NCBI RefSeq assembly: GCF_002368075.1
Contig: NZ_AP018314.1
Span: 2,988,855 to 3,052,854, forward strand
Length of the DNA stretch: 64,000 nt
Reading direction: 5' to 3'
From: Sphaerospermopsis kisseleviana NIES-73
GTDB taxonomy: Bacteria > Cyanobacteriota > Cyanobacteriia > Cyanobacteriales > Nostocaceae
A program made the position numbers and the translations under genes. Below the pieces are notes generated by a model, which was given only the letters and a program-made list of their open reading frames with translations, did not search any database and was not told where the DNA came from. The stretch's first letter is position 1; every line of letters begins with the position of its first letter. Shown here piece by piece: positions 27,070 to 36,712 of the stretch.

Positions 27070-27348
27070 ATGTTATTTTATGTAATAGTTTATGATATTC
27101 CTGACGATAAACGTCGCCAAAAAATCTCAGAATTATTAGAAGGATATGGTCAAAGAGTTCAATATTCAGTTTTTGAATGTCTGCTCAATTCACAGAAATA
27201 TACAGAATTAAAACAACGATTAGGTAAAGAAATCAATTCCCTGGAAGACAGTATCAGATTTTATCCATTAAGTAAACATACATTTAACCAAATTGAAACT
27301 TGGGGAGAACCACCCGTAACAGAAATTCCAGGTTCTATTATTATTTAA
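27070..27348 (+). CDS. cas2: Cas2
   Basis: The 92-residue ferredoxin-fold subunit of the Cas1-Cas2 adaptation complex begins MLFYVIVYDIPDDKRRQKI, with the conserved Asp after the first strand, and continues GYGQRVQYSVFECLL, the second family motif. The spacing from cas1 shows one operon. Confidence 0.97.
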   Translation: MLFYVIVYDIPDDKRRQKISELLEGYGQRVQYSVFECLLNSQKYTELKQRLGKEINSLEDSIRFYPLSKHTFNQIETWGEPPVTEIPGSIII

Positions 27349-27432
27349 ATTATTTAAATTATTTAAATTATTTAAATTCTTTAAATTCTTTAAATTCTTT
27401 AAATTCTTTAAATTCTTTAAATTCTTTAAATT
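27343..27432. repeat. 9-bp tandem repeat after cas2
   Basis: About ten units alternate between ATTATTTAA and ATTCTTTAA. The array starts in the last codons of cas2. Confidence 0.85.
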
Positions 27433-27808
27433 TCTTGATAAATAAAATATAGATAATATTCAGATACGGGATCAATACTGTTTGGTTAAGAGTTTTTGTA
27501 GGTTGGGTTAAGCGATAGCGCAACCCAACAAAAGCTGATAAATGTTGGGTTTCGTTCCTCAACCCAACCTACAGAATTTTATTTTTTGGGTTTAACCGAA
27601 AAGTATTGGATACCGGATTTCTTCAAACAATGCAGAAGCTAATAAATTCAGGATTTATGCAAAAGGGAAAGAAAGTAAGGGTAATTCATGAATTACCCCT
27701 ACGCAGGAATAAGGTTTTCAGTCACATCTTGCGTAAGTCATAAAATTATAATCTTGTTTATTTAGTGTATTATGGCTGATAAATAGTTGATAAGTATAAG
27801 TTGCTAAA
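27433..27808. other. Intergenic region with palindrome and MITE B
   Basis: It holds an inverted GTAGGTTGGGTTAAGC/CAACCCAACCTAC palindrome (27497-27571), a repeat seen in many Nostocales, and MITE family B copy 3. No gene is seen. Confidence 0.6.
27651..27740. mobile_element. MITE family B, copy 3
   Basis: Ends GGATTTATGCAA / TTGCGTAAGTC surround the central GGGTAATTCATG palindrome; length 90 bp. Confidence 0.7.
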
Positions 27809-28861
27809 ATGAAAATACAAGTCAGTCAATTTACAGTTAACAAAAGATTCCCCTTAACAATAAGTAGAGGAACAACAACACAAACAACAAATATCAGCAT
27901 CAAAATCATCGAAAACGACATTGAAGGATGGGGAGAAGCATCACCCTTTGGTGTGGGAAATCACCGTCAAACCACCGAAATGATCACAGATGCCTTGCAA
28001 AAAATCACCCCTGTGTTAGAATTATACAATCCTTGGCAAAGACAGGAAATTGAAACAATTTTAACACAGTATCAAATCCCTTCCGCAGCCAAGGCAGCTA
28101 TAGATATGGCGTTGTATGATTGGATGGGGAAAAGTGTAAATTTACCATTGTGGAAAATGTGGGGACTAAATCTCAATAAAATAGTACCCACATCCGTAAC
28201 CATAGGTATTAACTCCCCAGAAGGTGCAGCAACCAGAACCAAAGACTGGTTAGAATATATGGATGTGAAATTATTAAAAGTGAAATTAGGAGCAAAAGAG
28301 GGAATAGAAGCAGACAGAAAAATGTTGTTAGCAGTGAAAGAAACAGCACCAAAAATAGATTTATTTGTAGATGCTAACGGAGGTTGGAGTTTAGCAGATG
28401 CAATTTCTATGTCTCTGTGGTTAGCAGATTTAGGGATAAAATATATAGAACAGCCATTACCAAGAGGTGAAGAAAATAAATTAGCCACCCTGAAAGAACA
28501 TTCACCTTTACCCATCTTTGTGGATGAAAGTTGCTTTACCAGTGTGGATATTCCCCCCTTAGCAGATTATGTAGATGGAATTAATATTAAACTCATGAAA
28601 TCTGGGGGTTTAAGTGAAGCTTGGAGAATGGTAAATACAGCCAAAGCACATAATTTACAAGTGATGTTTGGCTGTTATTCTGATAGTTCATTAGCCAATA
28701 CAGCAGCTTCCCAACTTGCACCATTAGCAGATTATTTAGATTTAGATAGTCATTTAAATTTAATAGATGATCCTTTTGTGGGTGCATCTGTGGAAAAAGG
28801 ACGAATTTTACCTAATAATTTACCAGGTTTAGGAGTACAATACAGTGCGTTTGCCACTTAA
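27809..28861 (+). CDS. Dipeptide epimerase (enolase superfamily), DgcA/YcjG type
   Basis: The 350-residue enolase-superfamily enzyme would epimerise L-Ala-D/L-Glu or related peptides. Catalytic features are KLLKVKLG (Lys), the metal ligands FVDANGG, IEQPLP and FVDESC, and the second lysine in GINIKLMKSGGL. The next gene, a DUF1611 protein, overlaps it by 17 bases. This pair is known from bacterial D-glutamate and murein-peptide metabolism. Substrate within Ala-Glu-type dipeptides is inferred from the family and partner. Confidence 0.88.
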   Translation: MKIQVSQFTVNKRFPLTISRGTTTQTTNISIKIIENDIEGWGEASPFGVGNHRQTTEMITDALQKITPVLELYNPWQRQEIETILTQYQIPSAAKAAIDMALYDWMGKSVNLPLWKMWGLNLNKIVPTSVTIGINSPEGAATRTKDWLEYMDVKLLKVKLGAKEGIEADRKMLLAVKETAPKIDLFVDANGGWSLADAISMSLWLADLGIKYIEQPLPRGEENKLATLKEHSPLPIFVDESCFTSVDIPPLADYVDGINIKLMKSGGLSEAWRMVNTAKAHNLQVMFGCYSDSSLANTAASQLAPLADYLDLDSHLNLIDDPFVGASVEKGRILPNNLPGLGVQYSAFAT

Positions 28862-29891
28862 TAAAAAGATAGCAATTTTATTGCATGAAGGACTGAGTGG
28901 AACTCAGGGAAAAACCGGTTTATCCATTTTACGCTATAGTGAATCACCGATAGTTGCAGTGATAGATCGGGAATGTGTTGGTAAATCTGTATCAGAGTTA
29001 ACAGGAATAAAACGTGATGTTCCTGTTGTGGGTTCAGTGAGTGCGGCTTTGCAATATCAACCAGAAGTTTTAGTTATTGGTATTGCTCCCAAAGGTGGGA
29101 TAATTCCTGATCATTATTGGCCGGATATCAAAGATGCTTTGAAAGGGGGAATGTCTTTGGTTAATGGTCTACACACACCTTTAGGGAATATACCAGAATT
29201 AAATGCACTCCTCAAACCAGGTCAGTTAATTTGGGATGTGCGAAAAGAACCGCCTAACTTAGAAATAGCTTCCGGGTTAGCGCGGACTCTTCCCTGTCGT
29301 CGGGTGTTGACGGTGGGAACAGATATGGCTATTGGTAAAATGTCCACCAGTTTAGAATTACATCGTTCTGCAAAATTACGGGGTTGGAAGTCGAAATTTT
29401 TAGCTACTGGTCAAACTGGGTTAATGTTAGAAGGGGATGGAGTAGCGTTAGATGCAGTGCGGGTAGACTTTGCTGCGGGTGCGGTGGAACAGTTGGTGAT
29501 GCGGTTTGGTAAAAATTACGATATTCTGCAAATAGAAGGACAAGGTTCTTTATTACATCCTGGTTCAACTGCAACTTTACCTTTAATTCGGGGTTCTCAA
29601 CCTACACATTTAATTTTAGTGCATCGAGCCGGACAAACTCACAATCATAATAATCCTCATGTTCCGATTCCTCCTTTACCGGAGGTAATTAAAATGTATG
29701 AAATTGTTGCTAGTGGTGCGGGTGCGTTTGCTAAAGTTCCGGTAGCGGGGATAGCTTTAAATACTAGAGATTTAGATGAAGTTGCTGCTAAAAATGCGAT
29801 CGCCCAAGTTACAGATCAAACAGGTTTACCTTGTACAGATCCGGTGCGATTTGGTGGTGAGTTGTTATTAGATGCAGTGATGGGAAGTTAG
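28845..29891 (+). CDS. DUF1611 family protein, DgcN-like D-glutamate N-acetyltransferase
   Basis: The 348-residue protein has an N-terminal Rossmann-like part (ILRYSESPIVAVIDRECVGKSV) and a C-terminal P-loop-like part (TVGTDMAIGKMSTSLELHRSA, then FLATGQTG and EGQGSLLHPG). DUF1611 members include DgcN, reported to acetylate D-glutamate. It begins with GTG at 28845 inside the epimerase gene, so translation is coupled. Whether it acts on D-Glu in cyanobacteria is not known. Confidence 0.82.
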   Translation: MRLPLNKKIAILLHEGLSGTQGKTGLSILRYSESPIVAVIDRECVGKSVSELTGIKRDVPVVGSVSAALQYQPEVLVIGIAPKGGIIPDHYWPDIKDALKGGMSLVNGLHTPLGNIPELNALLKPGQLIWDVRKEPPNLEIASGLARTLPCRRVLTVGTDMAIGKMSTSLELHRSAKLRGWKSKFLATGQTGLMLEGDGVALDAVRVDFAAGAVEQLVMRFGKNYDILQIEGQGSLLHPGSTATLPLIRGSQPTHLILVHRAGQTHNHNNPHVPIPPLPEVIKMYEIVASGAGAFAKVPVAGIALNTRDLDEVAAKNAIAQVTDQTGLPCTDPVRFGGELLLDAVMGS

Positions 29892-30073
29892 TTGAGAGAT
29901 AATTATGAGATGATTTAGATCCCCGACTTCTTGAATAAGTCAATAAGTTAGGGATCTAAATATTTTTCTGAATCAGGATGTCTGGTTACTGAGCGAAGTC
30001 GAAGTACAGGATTTAAGGATTTTCAGGATGAAAACTGGGATTTTATTTTAAATTACTAATTACTATTAAATTA

Positions 30074-31381
30074 CTATTTAATAAACCTCATCGCCCCCTC
30101 ATCGCTTGCGGGGAGGGGGTTGGGGGTGGGGTTCTTGTACCTCATGACATCGGAAAGTGCTGTAAGAGAAGTTTTCTTACCAAATATCCAATCTAATTGT
30201 TTTGGTAATAATGCTGCTAAATTATAATTATTGACTATTGTTTTTCTTGCTGCTGCACGAATAACTTTCATATCTTCTGCATTATCCAAAGCTAGATTTA
30301 CCTTTTCAGCAATTTGTACAGGAGAAAAGAAATCTGCCAAAAGTCCATTTTTACCATCTTCAATGATCTCTACAACTGGGGGAGTATTGGAAGCTATGAG
30401 TAAACATCCTACAGACATTGCTTCTAACATTGACCAGGATAAAACAAAAGGACGGGTTAAGTAAATATGGGCTGAGGAAGCTTGTAAAAGTTGTAGATAT
30501 TCATGGGTAGGCAGTCTACCAGTAAAATGTAATCTCGATAAATCTAAATCTAGACTTTCTAACATTAACTGTTTATAGGTTTTCCCATCAGCAAGATGTT
30601 TACTATAAAATACCTTATCTTCCCCATCAACTACAATATGACAATTTGGGCGCTGTTGTTGAATTAATGCTACTGCTTCCATAAACTGAGGAAAACCCCG
30701 ATAAGGTTCAAAACCTCTTGCTGAATAGGTAACTAATTCTGTGACGTGGGAAAGATCCAAATTGATGCTAGGTAAAAATAATTTAGTATCTGGTTTACTG
30801 ATAAAGTAATTAGTATCAATGCCATCGTGACAAACAGTGATTTTATGATGATATTCTTGGGGAAATTGTTGACGCTGCCAGTTAGTAGGAGAAAGTCCGC
30901 GATCGCAATGGTATAAATCCAGTAAAATCGGTGAATTTTTTACCCTAATACGACATATATCATCTACACTTAATGGATCACAAGGATCAAAACCTGCATC
31001 TGAACCGCGACTATGATAAAACCATTCAAAGAAACATAATAATTCTGCTTGGGGAAAAACTTCTTTTATAAATAAAGTTAGTCCCCAACCAGAATGACCA
31101 TAAATGATATCTGGAATAAAACCTTGATTTTTTAATCGTTGTGCCATCCGATATACTGCTTGTCCGGTAAGAACTGCATTTTCTAAATTGCGAATATAAT
31201 AATGTGTTTGACTTGCTACTGTGCGGGAAGGTTGATAAATTACCTTCTGTACACCTGGTATATTTCCTTGTTGATTATTTGTGGCAAATACCACTTGATA
31301 ATTCTGATCTTGTCCTAAAGTTTTAACTAAGTGGCGAAATTGTCCGGGGAAGTTGGGATGTAAAAATAAAATGCTTTTCAT
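30074..31381 (-). CDS. Glycosyltransferase family 4
   Basis: The GT-B enzyme transfers a sugar from a nucleotide donor to an unknown polysaccharide or lipid acceptor. MKSILFLHPNFPGQFRHL is a typical start (ATG 31381; seven extra codons lie upstream). The C-terminal half has YSARGFEPYRGFPQFMEA, and SWSMLEAMSVGCLLIASNTPPVVEII, the GPGTF donor-binding region with the EX7E-type glutamates. The last 20 or so residues (NPTPNPLPAS region) are encoded by a G/C-rich repeat that recurs between genes in many genomes, so the C-terminus seems to have run into an intergenic repeat. Confidence 0.85.
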   Translation of the reverse strand: MKSILFLHPNFPGQFRHLVKTLGQDQNYQVVFATNNQQGNIPGVQKVIYQPSRTVASQTHYYIRNLENAVLTGQAVYRMAQRLKNQGFIPDIIYGHSGWGLTLFIKEVFPQAELLCFFEWFYHSRGSDAGFDPCDPLSVDDICRIRVKNSPILLDLYHCDRGLSPTNWQRQQFPQEYHHKITVCHDGIDTNYFISKPDTKLFLPSINLDLSHVTELVTYSARGFEPYRGFPQFMEAVALIQQQRPNCHIVVDGEDKVFYSKHLADGKTYKQLMLESLDLDLSRLHFTGRLPTHEYLQLLQASSAHIYLTRPFVLSWSMLEAMSVGCLLIASNTPPVVEIIEDGKNGLLADFFSPVQIAEKVNLALDNAEDMKVIRAAARKTIVNNYNLAALLPKQLDWIFGKKTSLTALSDVMRYKNPTPNPLPASDEGAMRFIK

Positions 31382-31596
31382 ATTTCCGGTAGCATTTTTC
31401 ATACAATTTGAATATGCTTGTTTTAGCCATATAATTATGATTTCAAAAATATTTTATTTGAGATTTTTTAATATGGAAGTTCTGAGGCGTTTTTGGAGGA
31501 TATTTAAATCATATTTTCATAATTCAATTACAAATTCTTTATTAACAGACATGAAGCATGGGAAGTATGGGTGGCATGGGTAGCAAGGGAGTCACC

Positions 31597-31623
31597 CATC
31601 ACCCATCACCCATCACCCATCAC
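31597..31623. repeat. Heptanucleotide tandem repeat (TCACCCA)
   Basis: Four copies lie just after the stop of the HlyD-family gene. Confidence 0.8.
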
Positions 31624-31626
31624 CAT

Positions 31627-33204
31627 CTATCTAACTTCTTTCAAACTCTCAACCTGCTTAGTAAACATCTCCGTAAATAAACTCAACACACTCCGTTCCT
31701 CACGCACCTTAATATTAGCAGTAATAGACATCCCCGACTGTACAGGAATGTTTCTACCGTGAGCATTTATCGTCTGACTATCTAAACTAACTTTCGCTGG
31801 AAATCTATAATATTGATGAGTCTGATCAGGAGGTAAAGCATCCGATCCGATATTAATCACTTTACCTTTAATATCTCCAAACTCACTAAAAGGAAAAGAA
31901 TCAACTCTCACATCTACCTTCATTCCTTCCCGCACAAAACCAATATCTTGATTGGTGATAAATACCTCCGCTACATATTTATCATTAGGTACAATCTGTA
32001 ATAATTTCTCGGTAGGATTAGCGACAAAACCAGGATTTTTTGCTTGCAGATCAAATACTATCCCCGCTACAGGAGCGCGAAGTTCTTGATATTTGACATT
32101 TAATTGTGTCTGGGAAATTCTACTATTAACATCTGCCAATCTTTGCTCATTTTCCAAAATAATTCTCATGAATTGGCTGTCAATTTCCGCAATTCGCTTT
32201 TTATTATTGGCTATCTGATCTAAAACATTTTTATCTGTCACCGCTACAGTATTCGTTACTTCTTGCTGTGATTTTTGAATATCAAACTCTAGACGTTTTT
32301 CTTCTTCTCTCAATTGTTCTATTTCTGCTTTCAGAGTTTGTACTTGTTGTTGCTGATTCAGATATTGTAATTGAGAAATCCCCCCTTCTTCTGCTAGGGT
32401 TTTAACTTTATCTAAAATTTGTTGTTGAATTGCTAAACCATTTTGAGTATCTTTGATCTTGACTTTGGTTTGCGATAGTTGCTTTCTGATTTTTTCAACT
32501 TCTAATTGTGCTGCATTAGACCGAGATTCTAATTCTTTTCTGGCAGCTAGGAGGCGTTGTTGTTCATCAATTCCACCACTTATTCCTGGTGTAGAATTTC
32601 TTAATTGAGAACGCAATAAATCATTGTCAGCGACTAATGAGGCTCGACTTTTCAGGAGAAAAGCTGTTTCTGGTGGCAAGTTACTGCTTAAAAAATTCAA
32701 TTCTGAGGTGATACCGTTACTTGCACTCATCAAGCGACGATAAATATCGTTTTCTTTAATTAAAGCAGCACGAATCTTGTTTAAGGAATTTAACTCAGCT
32801 AAGGTGGCAACGGATTCAAATGTTAAGAGCAAGTCTCCTTTCTTTACTTCTTGTCCATCTTTCACATAAACAGATTTGACAACACCACTAATAGGAGCTT
32901 GCACTTCTTTTACTGTTCCCTCTGGTTTTAACTGACCGGTCGCGGGAACTACTTGTTCAATTTTGGCATAATAAGCCCAACCCACTCCAAAACAAGCTAC
33001 AACCATCAGAGTGATCATGATGGTACGTGACCAAACTGGTGATTGACGTAAAACTATAGATTGATCAAAACTATCTTGATAAGCTACACGAGTCAAAGTC
33101 TCTGTTCTAGCTTTCTTGGCAGGTGTCAGCAACTGTACACTACTTTGTTTTTTTCCGTTGCCATTACCGTTACCGTTGATATGATTACCATTATGTTGAG
33201 TCAT
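31627..33204 (-). CDS. HlyD family membrane fusion protein of type I secretion system
   Basis: The 525-residue adaptor links an inner-membrane ABC exporter to an outer-membrane channel. A low-complexity NGNGNGNG start (6-18) precedes a single transmembrane helix (about 61-80). A biotinyl-lipoyl-like half-motif follows (GQLKPEGTVKEVQAPISGVVKSVYVKDGQEVKKGDLL), then a long coiled coil (about 190-360), the second half-motif (ELRAPVAGIVFDL) and the beta-barrel. It lies downstream of the ABC transporter gene on the same strand, separated by repeats. Confidence 0.92.
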   Translation of the reverse strand: MTQHNGNHINGNGNGNGKKQSSVQLLTPAKKARTETLTRVAYQDSFDQSIVLRQSPVWSRTIMITLMVVACFGVGWAYYAKIEQVVPATGQLKPEGTVKEVQAPISGVVKSVYVKDGQEVKKGDLLLTFESVATLAELNSLNKIRAALIKENDIYRRLMSASNGITSELNFLSSNLPPETAFLLKSRASLVADNDLLRSQLRNSTPGISGGIDEQQRLLAARKELESRSNAAQLEVEKIRKQLSQTKVKIKDTQNGLAIQQQILDKVKTLAEEGGISQLQYLNQQQQVQTLKAEIEQLREEEKRLEFDIQKSQQEVTNTVAVTDKNVLDQIANNKKRIAEIDSQFMRIILENEQRLADVNSRISQTQLNVKYQELRAPVAGIVFDLQAKNPGFVANPTEKLLQIVPNDKYVAEVFITNQDIGFVREGMKVDVRVDSFPFSEFGDIKGKVINIGSDALPPDQTHQYYRFPAKVSLDSQTINAHGRNIPVQSGMSITANIKVREERSVLSLFTEMFTKQVESLKEVR

Positions 33205-33212
33205 AACAATTT

Positions 33213-33476
33213 TAGATTTTGGATTTTGGATTTTAGATTTTGGATTTTGGATTTTAGATTTTGGATTTTGGATTTTGGATTTTGAATTTTAGCGTCAGGA
33301 GTTATTAATTTTGGATTTTGGATTTTGGATTTTGGATTTTGGATTTTGGATTGTTTTTCTTAACTCCAATCTAAAACCTAAAATCTAAAATTTCCTTCCC
33401 CTATTCCCTATTCCCTATTCCCTATTCCCTATTCCCACTGATAACTGATAACTGATAGCTGATCACTAATAACTAA
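33213..33476. repeat. Block of heptanucleotide repeats between hlyD-like and ABC genes
   Basis: TTTTGGA/TTTTAGA heptamers (33213-33290 and 33311-33352), ATTCCCT heptamers (about 33398-33436) and ATAACTG repeats (33440-33460) fill the gap within the secretion operon. Confidence 0.85.
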
Positions 33477-36400
33477 TTACAAATTAACTTCTTGTTGTTG
33501 ATATAGGTAGAAATAATGACCTTTAGCAGTCATTAATTCTTGATGATTACCTTGTTCTATCACCCTACCGCCATCCATAACAACGATTGTATCTGCATTA
33601 CTAACAGTATTGAGACGGTGAGTAATAAAGAAGACTGTTTTACCTTGAAAAGCTCTAGCTAAGTTGAGGCATATTTGTCTTTCTGTGGGATAATCTAAGG
33701 CGCTGGTAGCTTCGTCCAAAACTAATAATTTAGGTTTTTGTAAAATGGAACGAGCGATCGCTATCCTCTGTCTTTGTCCTCCAGAAAGATTAGAACCTTT
33801 TTCCCCTACTCTGGTGTTATAACCATTGGGCAAATTCATGATAAATTCATGGGCAACTGCTATCCTGGCCGCTTCGATAATTTCTTCTGTAGTTGCATCA
33901 GGATTAGTCAATGCAATATTTTCTTTTACAGTACCATCAAACAAAAGCGGATCTTGCGGTACAACCCCAATTTGTCTGCGTACTGAATAAAGTTCTACTT
34001 TGCTGATGTCGTAACCATCAATCAAAATTCTGCCAGACTCGACGTTATAAAGTCTCAGCAGTAATTTCATCATTGTGCTTTTACCTGAACCACTTTGTCC
34101 GACAATACCGACAAATGTACCAGAGGGAAAATCAAGACTCACATTGTTTAGTTGCAGTGGTCCACTGGGAGCAAAGCGGAAGCAAACATTTTCATATTTA
34201 ACAGCACCCATGATCCCAGGTAAGGGAATATTATCTTTGTCTGTTTCTGCTTCTTGGGGTGTGTCCACAATATCACTTAATCGCTCTAAAGATAAACCAG
34301 TTTCTTGGAAGTTTTGCCAAAGTTGTGCTAACCGCAAAATAGGACTAGTCACATAACTGGAGATAATTCTAAAGGCGATTAATTCCCCTAATGTTAATTC
34401 TCCTTTTAATACTAAATAAGCTCCTACCCACAAAACTAATAAGCTACTGAGTTTGTTGAGAAACTGACTGGTAGAATTAGCTAAAGTGGAAGTGATGACT
34501 GTTTTAAAACCTGCGGATACAAACCGAGCATAACGTTCTTGCCAGGAAAAACGCGATCGCAATTCAATATTTTGCGCCTTTACTGTTTGAATACCTGACA
34601 TTACCTCCACTAAATAAGATTGAGTTGCTGCATTACGTTCTGCTTTGGTACGTAATTGTCGGCTCACCGTGGGGGCGGCAATTAATGTAATCACCACAAA
34701 TAGGGGAATTGTTCCCAAACCCACTAAAGTTAATTGCCAACTATAAAACAGCATCACGATGATATAAACCACCGAGAATACTGCATCTAATACCACTGTT
34801 AAAGCTGTCCCTGTGAGAAACTGACGGATATTTTCTAATTCATTGATGCGAGTTGCTAGTTCACCCACAGGTCTACGTTCAAAATAACGTAAAGGTAATC
34901 TGAGTAAATGGTCAATAATTTGTGACCCTAAGCTCATGTCAATGCGGTTGGTTGTATCCACAAATAAGTATGTCCGCAATGTAGTTAGTATTGCTTCAAA
35001 TACACCCACTGCTAATAATAACACCCCTAAAATATTCAGGGTATTAATACTATTTTGAACAATGACTTTATCAATGATTAATTGAATAACCAAAGGATTA
35101 GCTAAAGCAGCTAATTGGACGAAAAAGGAAGCGATAAAGACTTCTATTAATACCCGACGGTGACGTGATAGATAAGGTAAAAACCAACTTAACCCAAAGC
35201 GTTGTTGCGGTGTTTCTTGGGTAGCACCGATAAGTAATACCCGCAGTTGTGGTTGTAATGTGGTTTCATCAGTTGCTATTTCTTCCAGTAGTTTGCTTGG
35301 TTTGCAATTAATTATTCCTTTTGATGGCACAGCTAAAACTACTGTATTTTCATCTACTGCATAGATCACAGCATAGCTATCTTGATATTGAATTAGTGCT
35401 GGTGTAGAAATGCGTGTAATTGCAGTGGCGGGAATATCTACTAATTGGGATCTCAGTCCAATTAATTCTTCTCCCACATAAGCACAAAGTTGAAGGGATA
35501 TATTACCATGACGTTTAATGTTGTCGTTTAAAGTCCGACGTACTACTTCTTTACGCAAGGGAACTTGTAAATGCTTGGCCAGCATTTGCAAACAAGCCAA
35601 GGTAGAATTTATTTCCCCCTGTCCACGAAAAAATGGGTATTGTTGGTGGTGTTTTTTCTCTGATGGTGTTTGGCGTTGGGAAGGAATAACTTCTTCTACT
35701 GTGGCGTAGGGAATTTCTATTTCATCTGTGTTTTGTTGTTGATTATATGTTAGTTCTGCCTCTACTAGTTCTGGATTGAGGAATGATAAATCTGGGGGAT
35801 TGATACCTAATAACCGTGCTGGACTGCTCCCTGTTACTTCGATCATTCCTCTAGTATGACTAGATTCTAACGGAGAATTAGGGGGAAAATTAGCTACTGT
35901 ACCACCACTAACAAACCAAATTTTATCACTTTCTAGTTGTGTAAAAGAGGATTTTCCTGGTGGTAGGTAATGAATTTTTGCCTCTGATAAAATTTCTTGA
36001 CTGATGTCTTTGATATTTAAATTGGCATTAGCTTGTTGTGCTAACAGTGGGCTGAGAATATCAAATACTTCTGAGATGTCACTACAGTTTTGACGATCAT
36101 TAGCAAAGGCTGGATTTTGGCGTAGTAGACTTAAATAATCTGCTGTACTCAAGGTTAAACAAATCACTTCTGTGGATGCGATCGCTGTTTCACAAGCAAT
36201 CTGCCGCATCAAACTAATTTCCCCAATTATTGCTCCTGGTTCTAGGATTTTCAGGGTAATTGGTAATTGGGTTTGGGGGTGATATCCCAACAGTCTCACT
36301 TTTCCCTCGTACAGAATCGCTATTCTATCTGGTAGTTTTTCTTTACCAATGATTTTTTGTCCTATGCGATAGCGTAGAGCTTGTTGTTGTGATAGTAAAT

Positions 36401-36482
36401 TGCGTCTTTCCTGGGCTGATAGTTGATCAAATCCTGCAATACTCTGGAGAAATTGATCAAAGGATTCGCTATTATAAGTCAT
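33477..36482 (-). CDS. Type I secretion ABC transporter with cNMP-binding and degenerate C39 domains
   Basis: The 1001-residue protein has an N-terminal cyclic-nucleotide-binding-like domain (about 20-130, GEISLMRQI), then a C39 peptidase-like domain (about 283-400), six transmembrane helices (about 435-710), and an ABC ATPase (Walker A GQSGSGKST, signature LSGGQRQR, LVLDEATSALD, HRL switch). In the C39-like part, the usual DCGxACL motif reads NSTLACL and the His motif is lost, so the protease is inactive. That resembles the chaperone-like domain of HlyB and fits export of an RTX protein without leader cleavage. Neighbours (HlyD, parvulin, RTX gene) agree. Confidence 0.9.
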   Translation of the reverse strand: MTYNSESFDQFLQSIAGFDQLSAQERRNLLSQQQALRYRIGQKIIGKEKLPDRIAILYEGKVRLLGYHPQTQLPITLKILEPGAIIGEISLMRQIACETAIASTEVICLTLSTADYLSLLRQNPAFANDRQNCSDISEVFDILSPLLAQQANANLNIKDISQEILSEAKIHYLPPGKSSFTQLESDKIWFVSGGTVANFPPNSPLESSHTRGMIEVTGSSPARLLGINPPDLSFLNPELVEAELTYNQQQNTDEIEIPYATVEEVIPSQRQTPSEKKHHQQYPFFRGQGEINSTLACLQMLAKHLQVPLRKEVVRRTLNDNIKRHGNISLQLCAYVGEELIGLRSQLVDIPATAITRISTPALIQYQDSYAVIYAVDENTVVLAVPSKGIINCKPSKLLEEIATDETTLQPQLRVLLIGATQETPQQRFGLSWFLPYLSRHRRVLIEVFIASFFVQLAALANPLVIQLIIDKVIVQNSINTLNILGVLLLAVGVFEAILTTLRTYLFVDTTNRIDMSLGSQIIDHLLRLPLRYFERRPVGELATRINELENIRQFLTGTALTVVLDAVFSVVYIIVMLFYSWQLTLVGLGTIPLFVVITLIAAPTVSRQLRTKAERNAATQSYLVEVMSGIQTVKAQNIELRSRFSWQERYARFVSAGFKTVITSTLANSTSQFLNKLSSLLVLWVGAYLVLKGELTLGELIAFRIISSYVTSPILRLAQLWQNFQETGLSLERLSDIVDTPQEAETDKDNIPLPGIMGAVKYENVCFRFAPSGPLQLNNVSLDFPSGTFVGIVGQSGSGKSTMMKLLLRLYNVESGRILIDGYDISKVELYSVRRQIGVVPQDPLLFDGTVKENIALTNPDATTEEIIEAARIAVAHEFIMNLPNGYNTRVGEKGSNLSGGQRQRIAIARSILQKPKLLVLDEATSALDYPTERQICLNLARAFQGKTVFFITHRLNTVSNADTIVVMDGGRVIEQGNHQELMTAKGHYFYLYQQQEVNL

Positions 36483-36712
36483 ATTTATTCGATTTAATAA
36501 TCTGCTGTTTGTTATTTATCCGGGATTCATGGATTAGAAAAAGCTGCACAAACTCTTTCTAGAATTTTTACACCTTGGATATTTTTTGTGCTGGAAGCCT
36601 TCCCAAATGTGTAAGTTGGCTTTTTACTCATCCCTGACTTATATGATTAGGTATCTTTATCATGCAAATGATATAATCAAGGACGTTTTAATCTTTCACC
36701 TATTACCTGTTG

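Noticed and set aside
33477..36482. Bacteriocin exporter with active leader peptidase, or HetC itself
   Set aside because: The C39 cysteine and histidine are replaced, and the operon contains an RTX gene rather than a double-glycine peptide; HetC identity cannot be shown without comparison.
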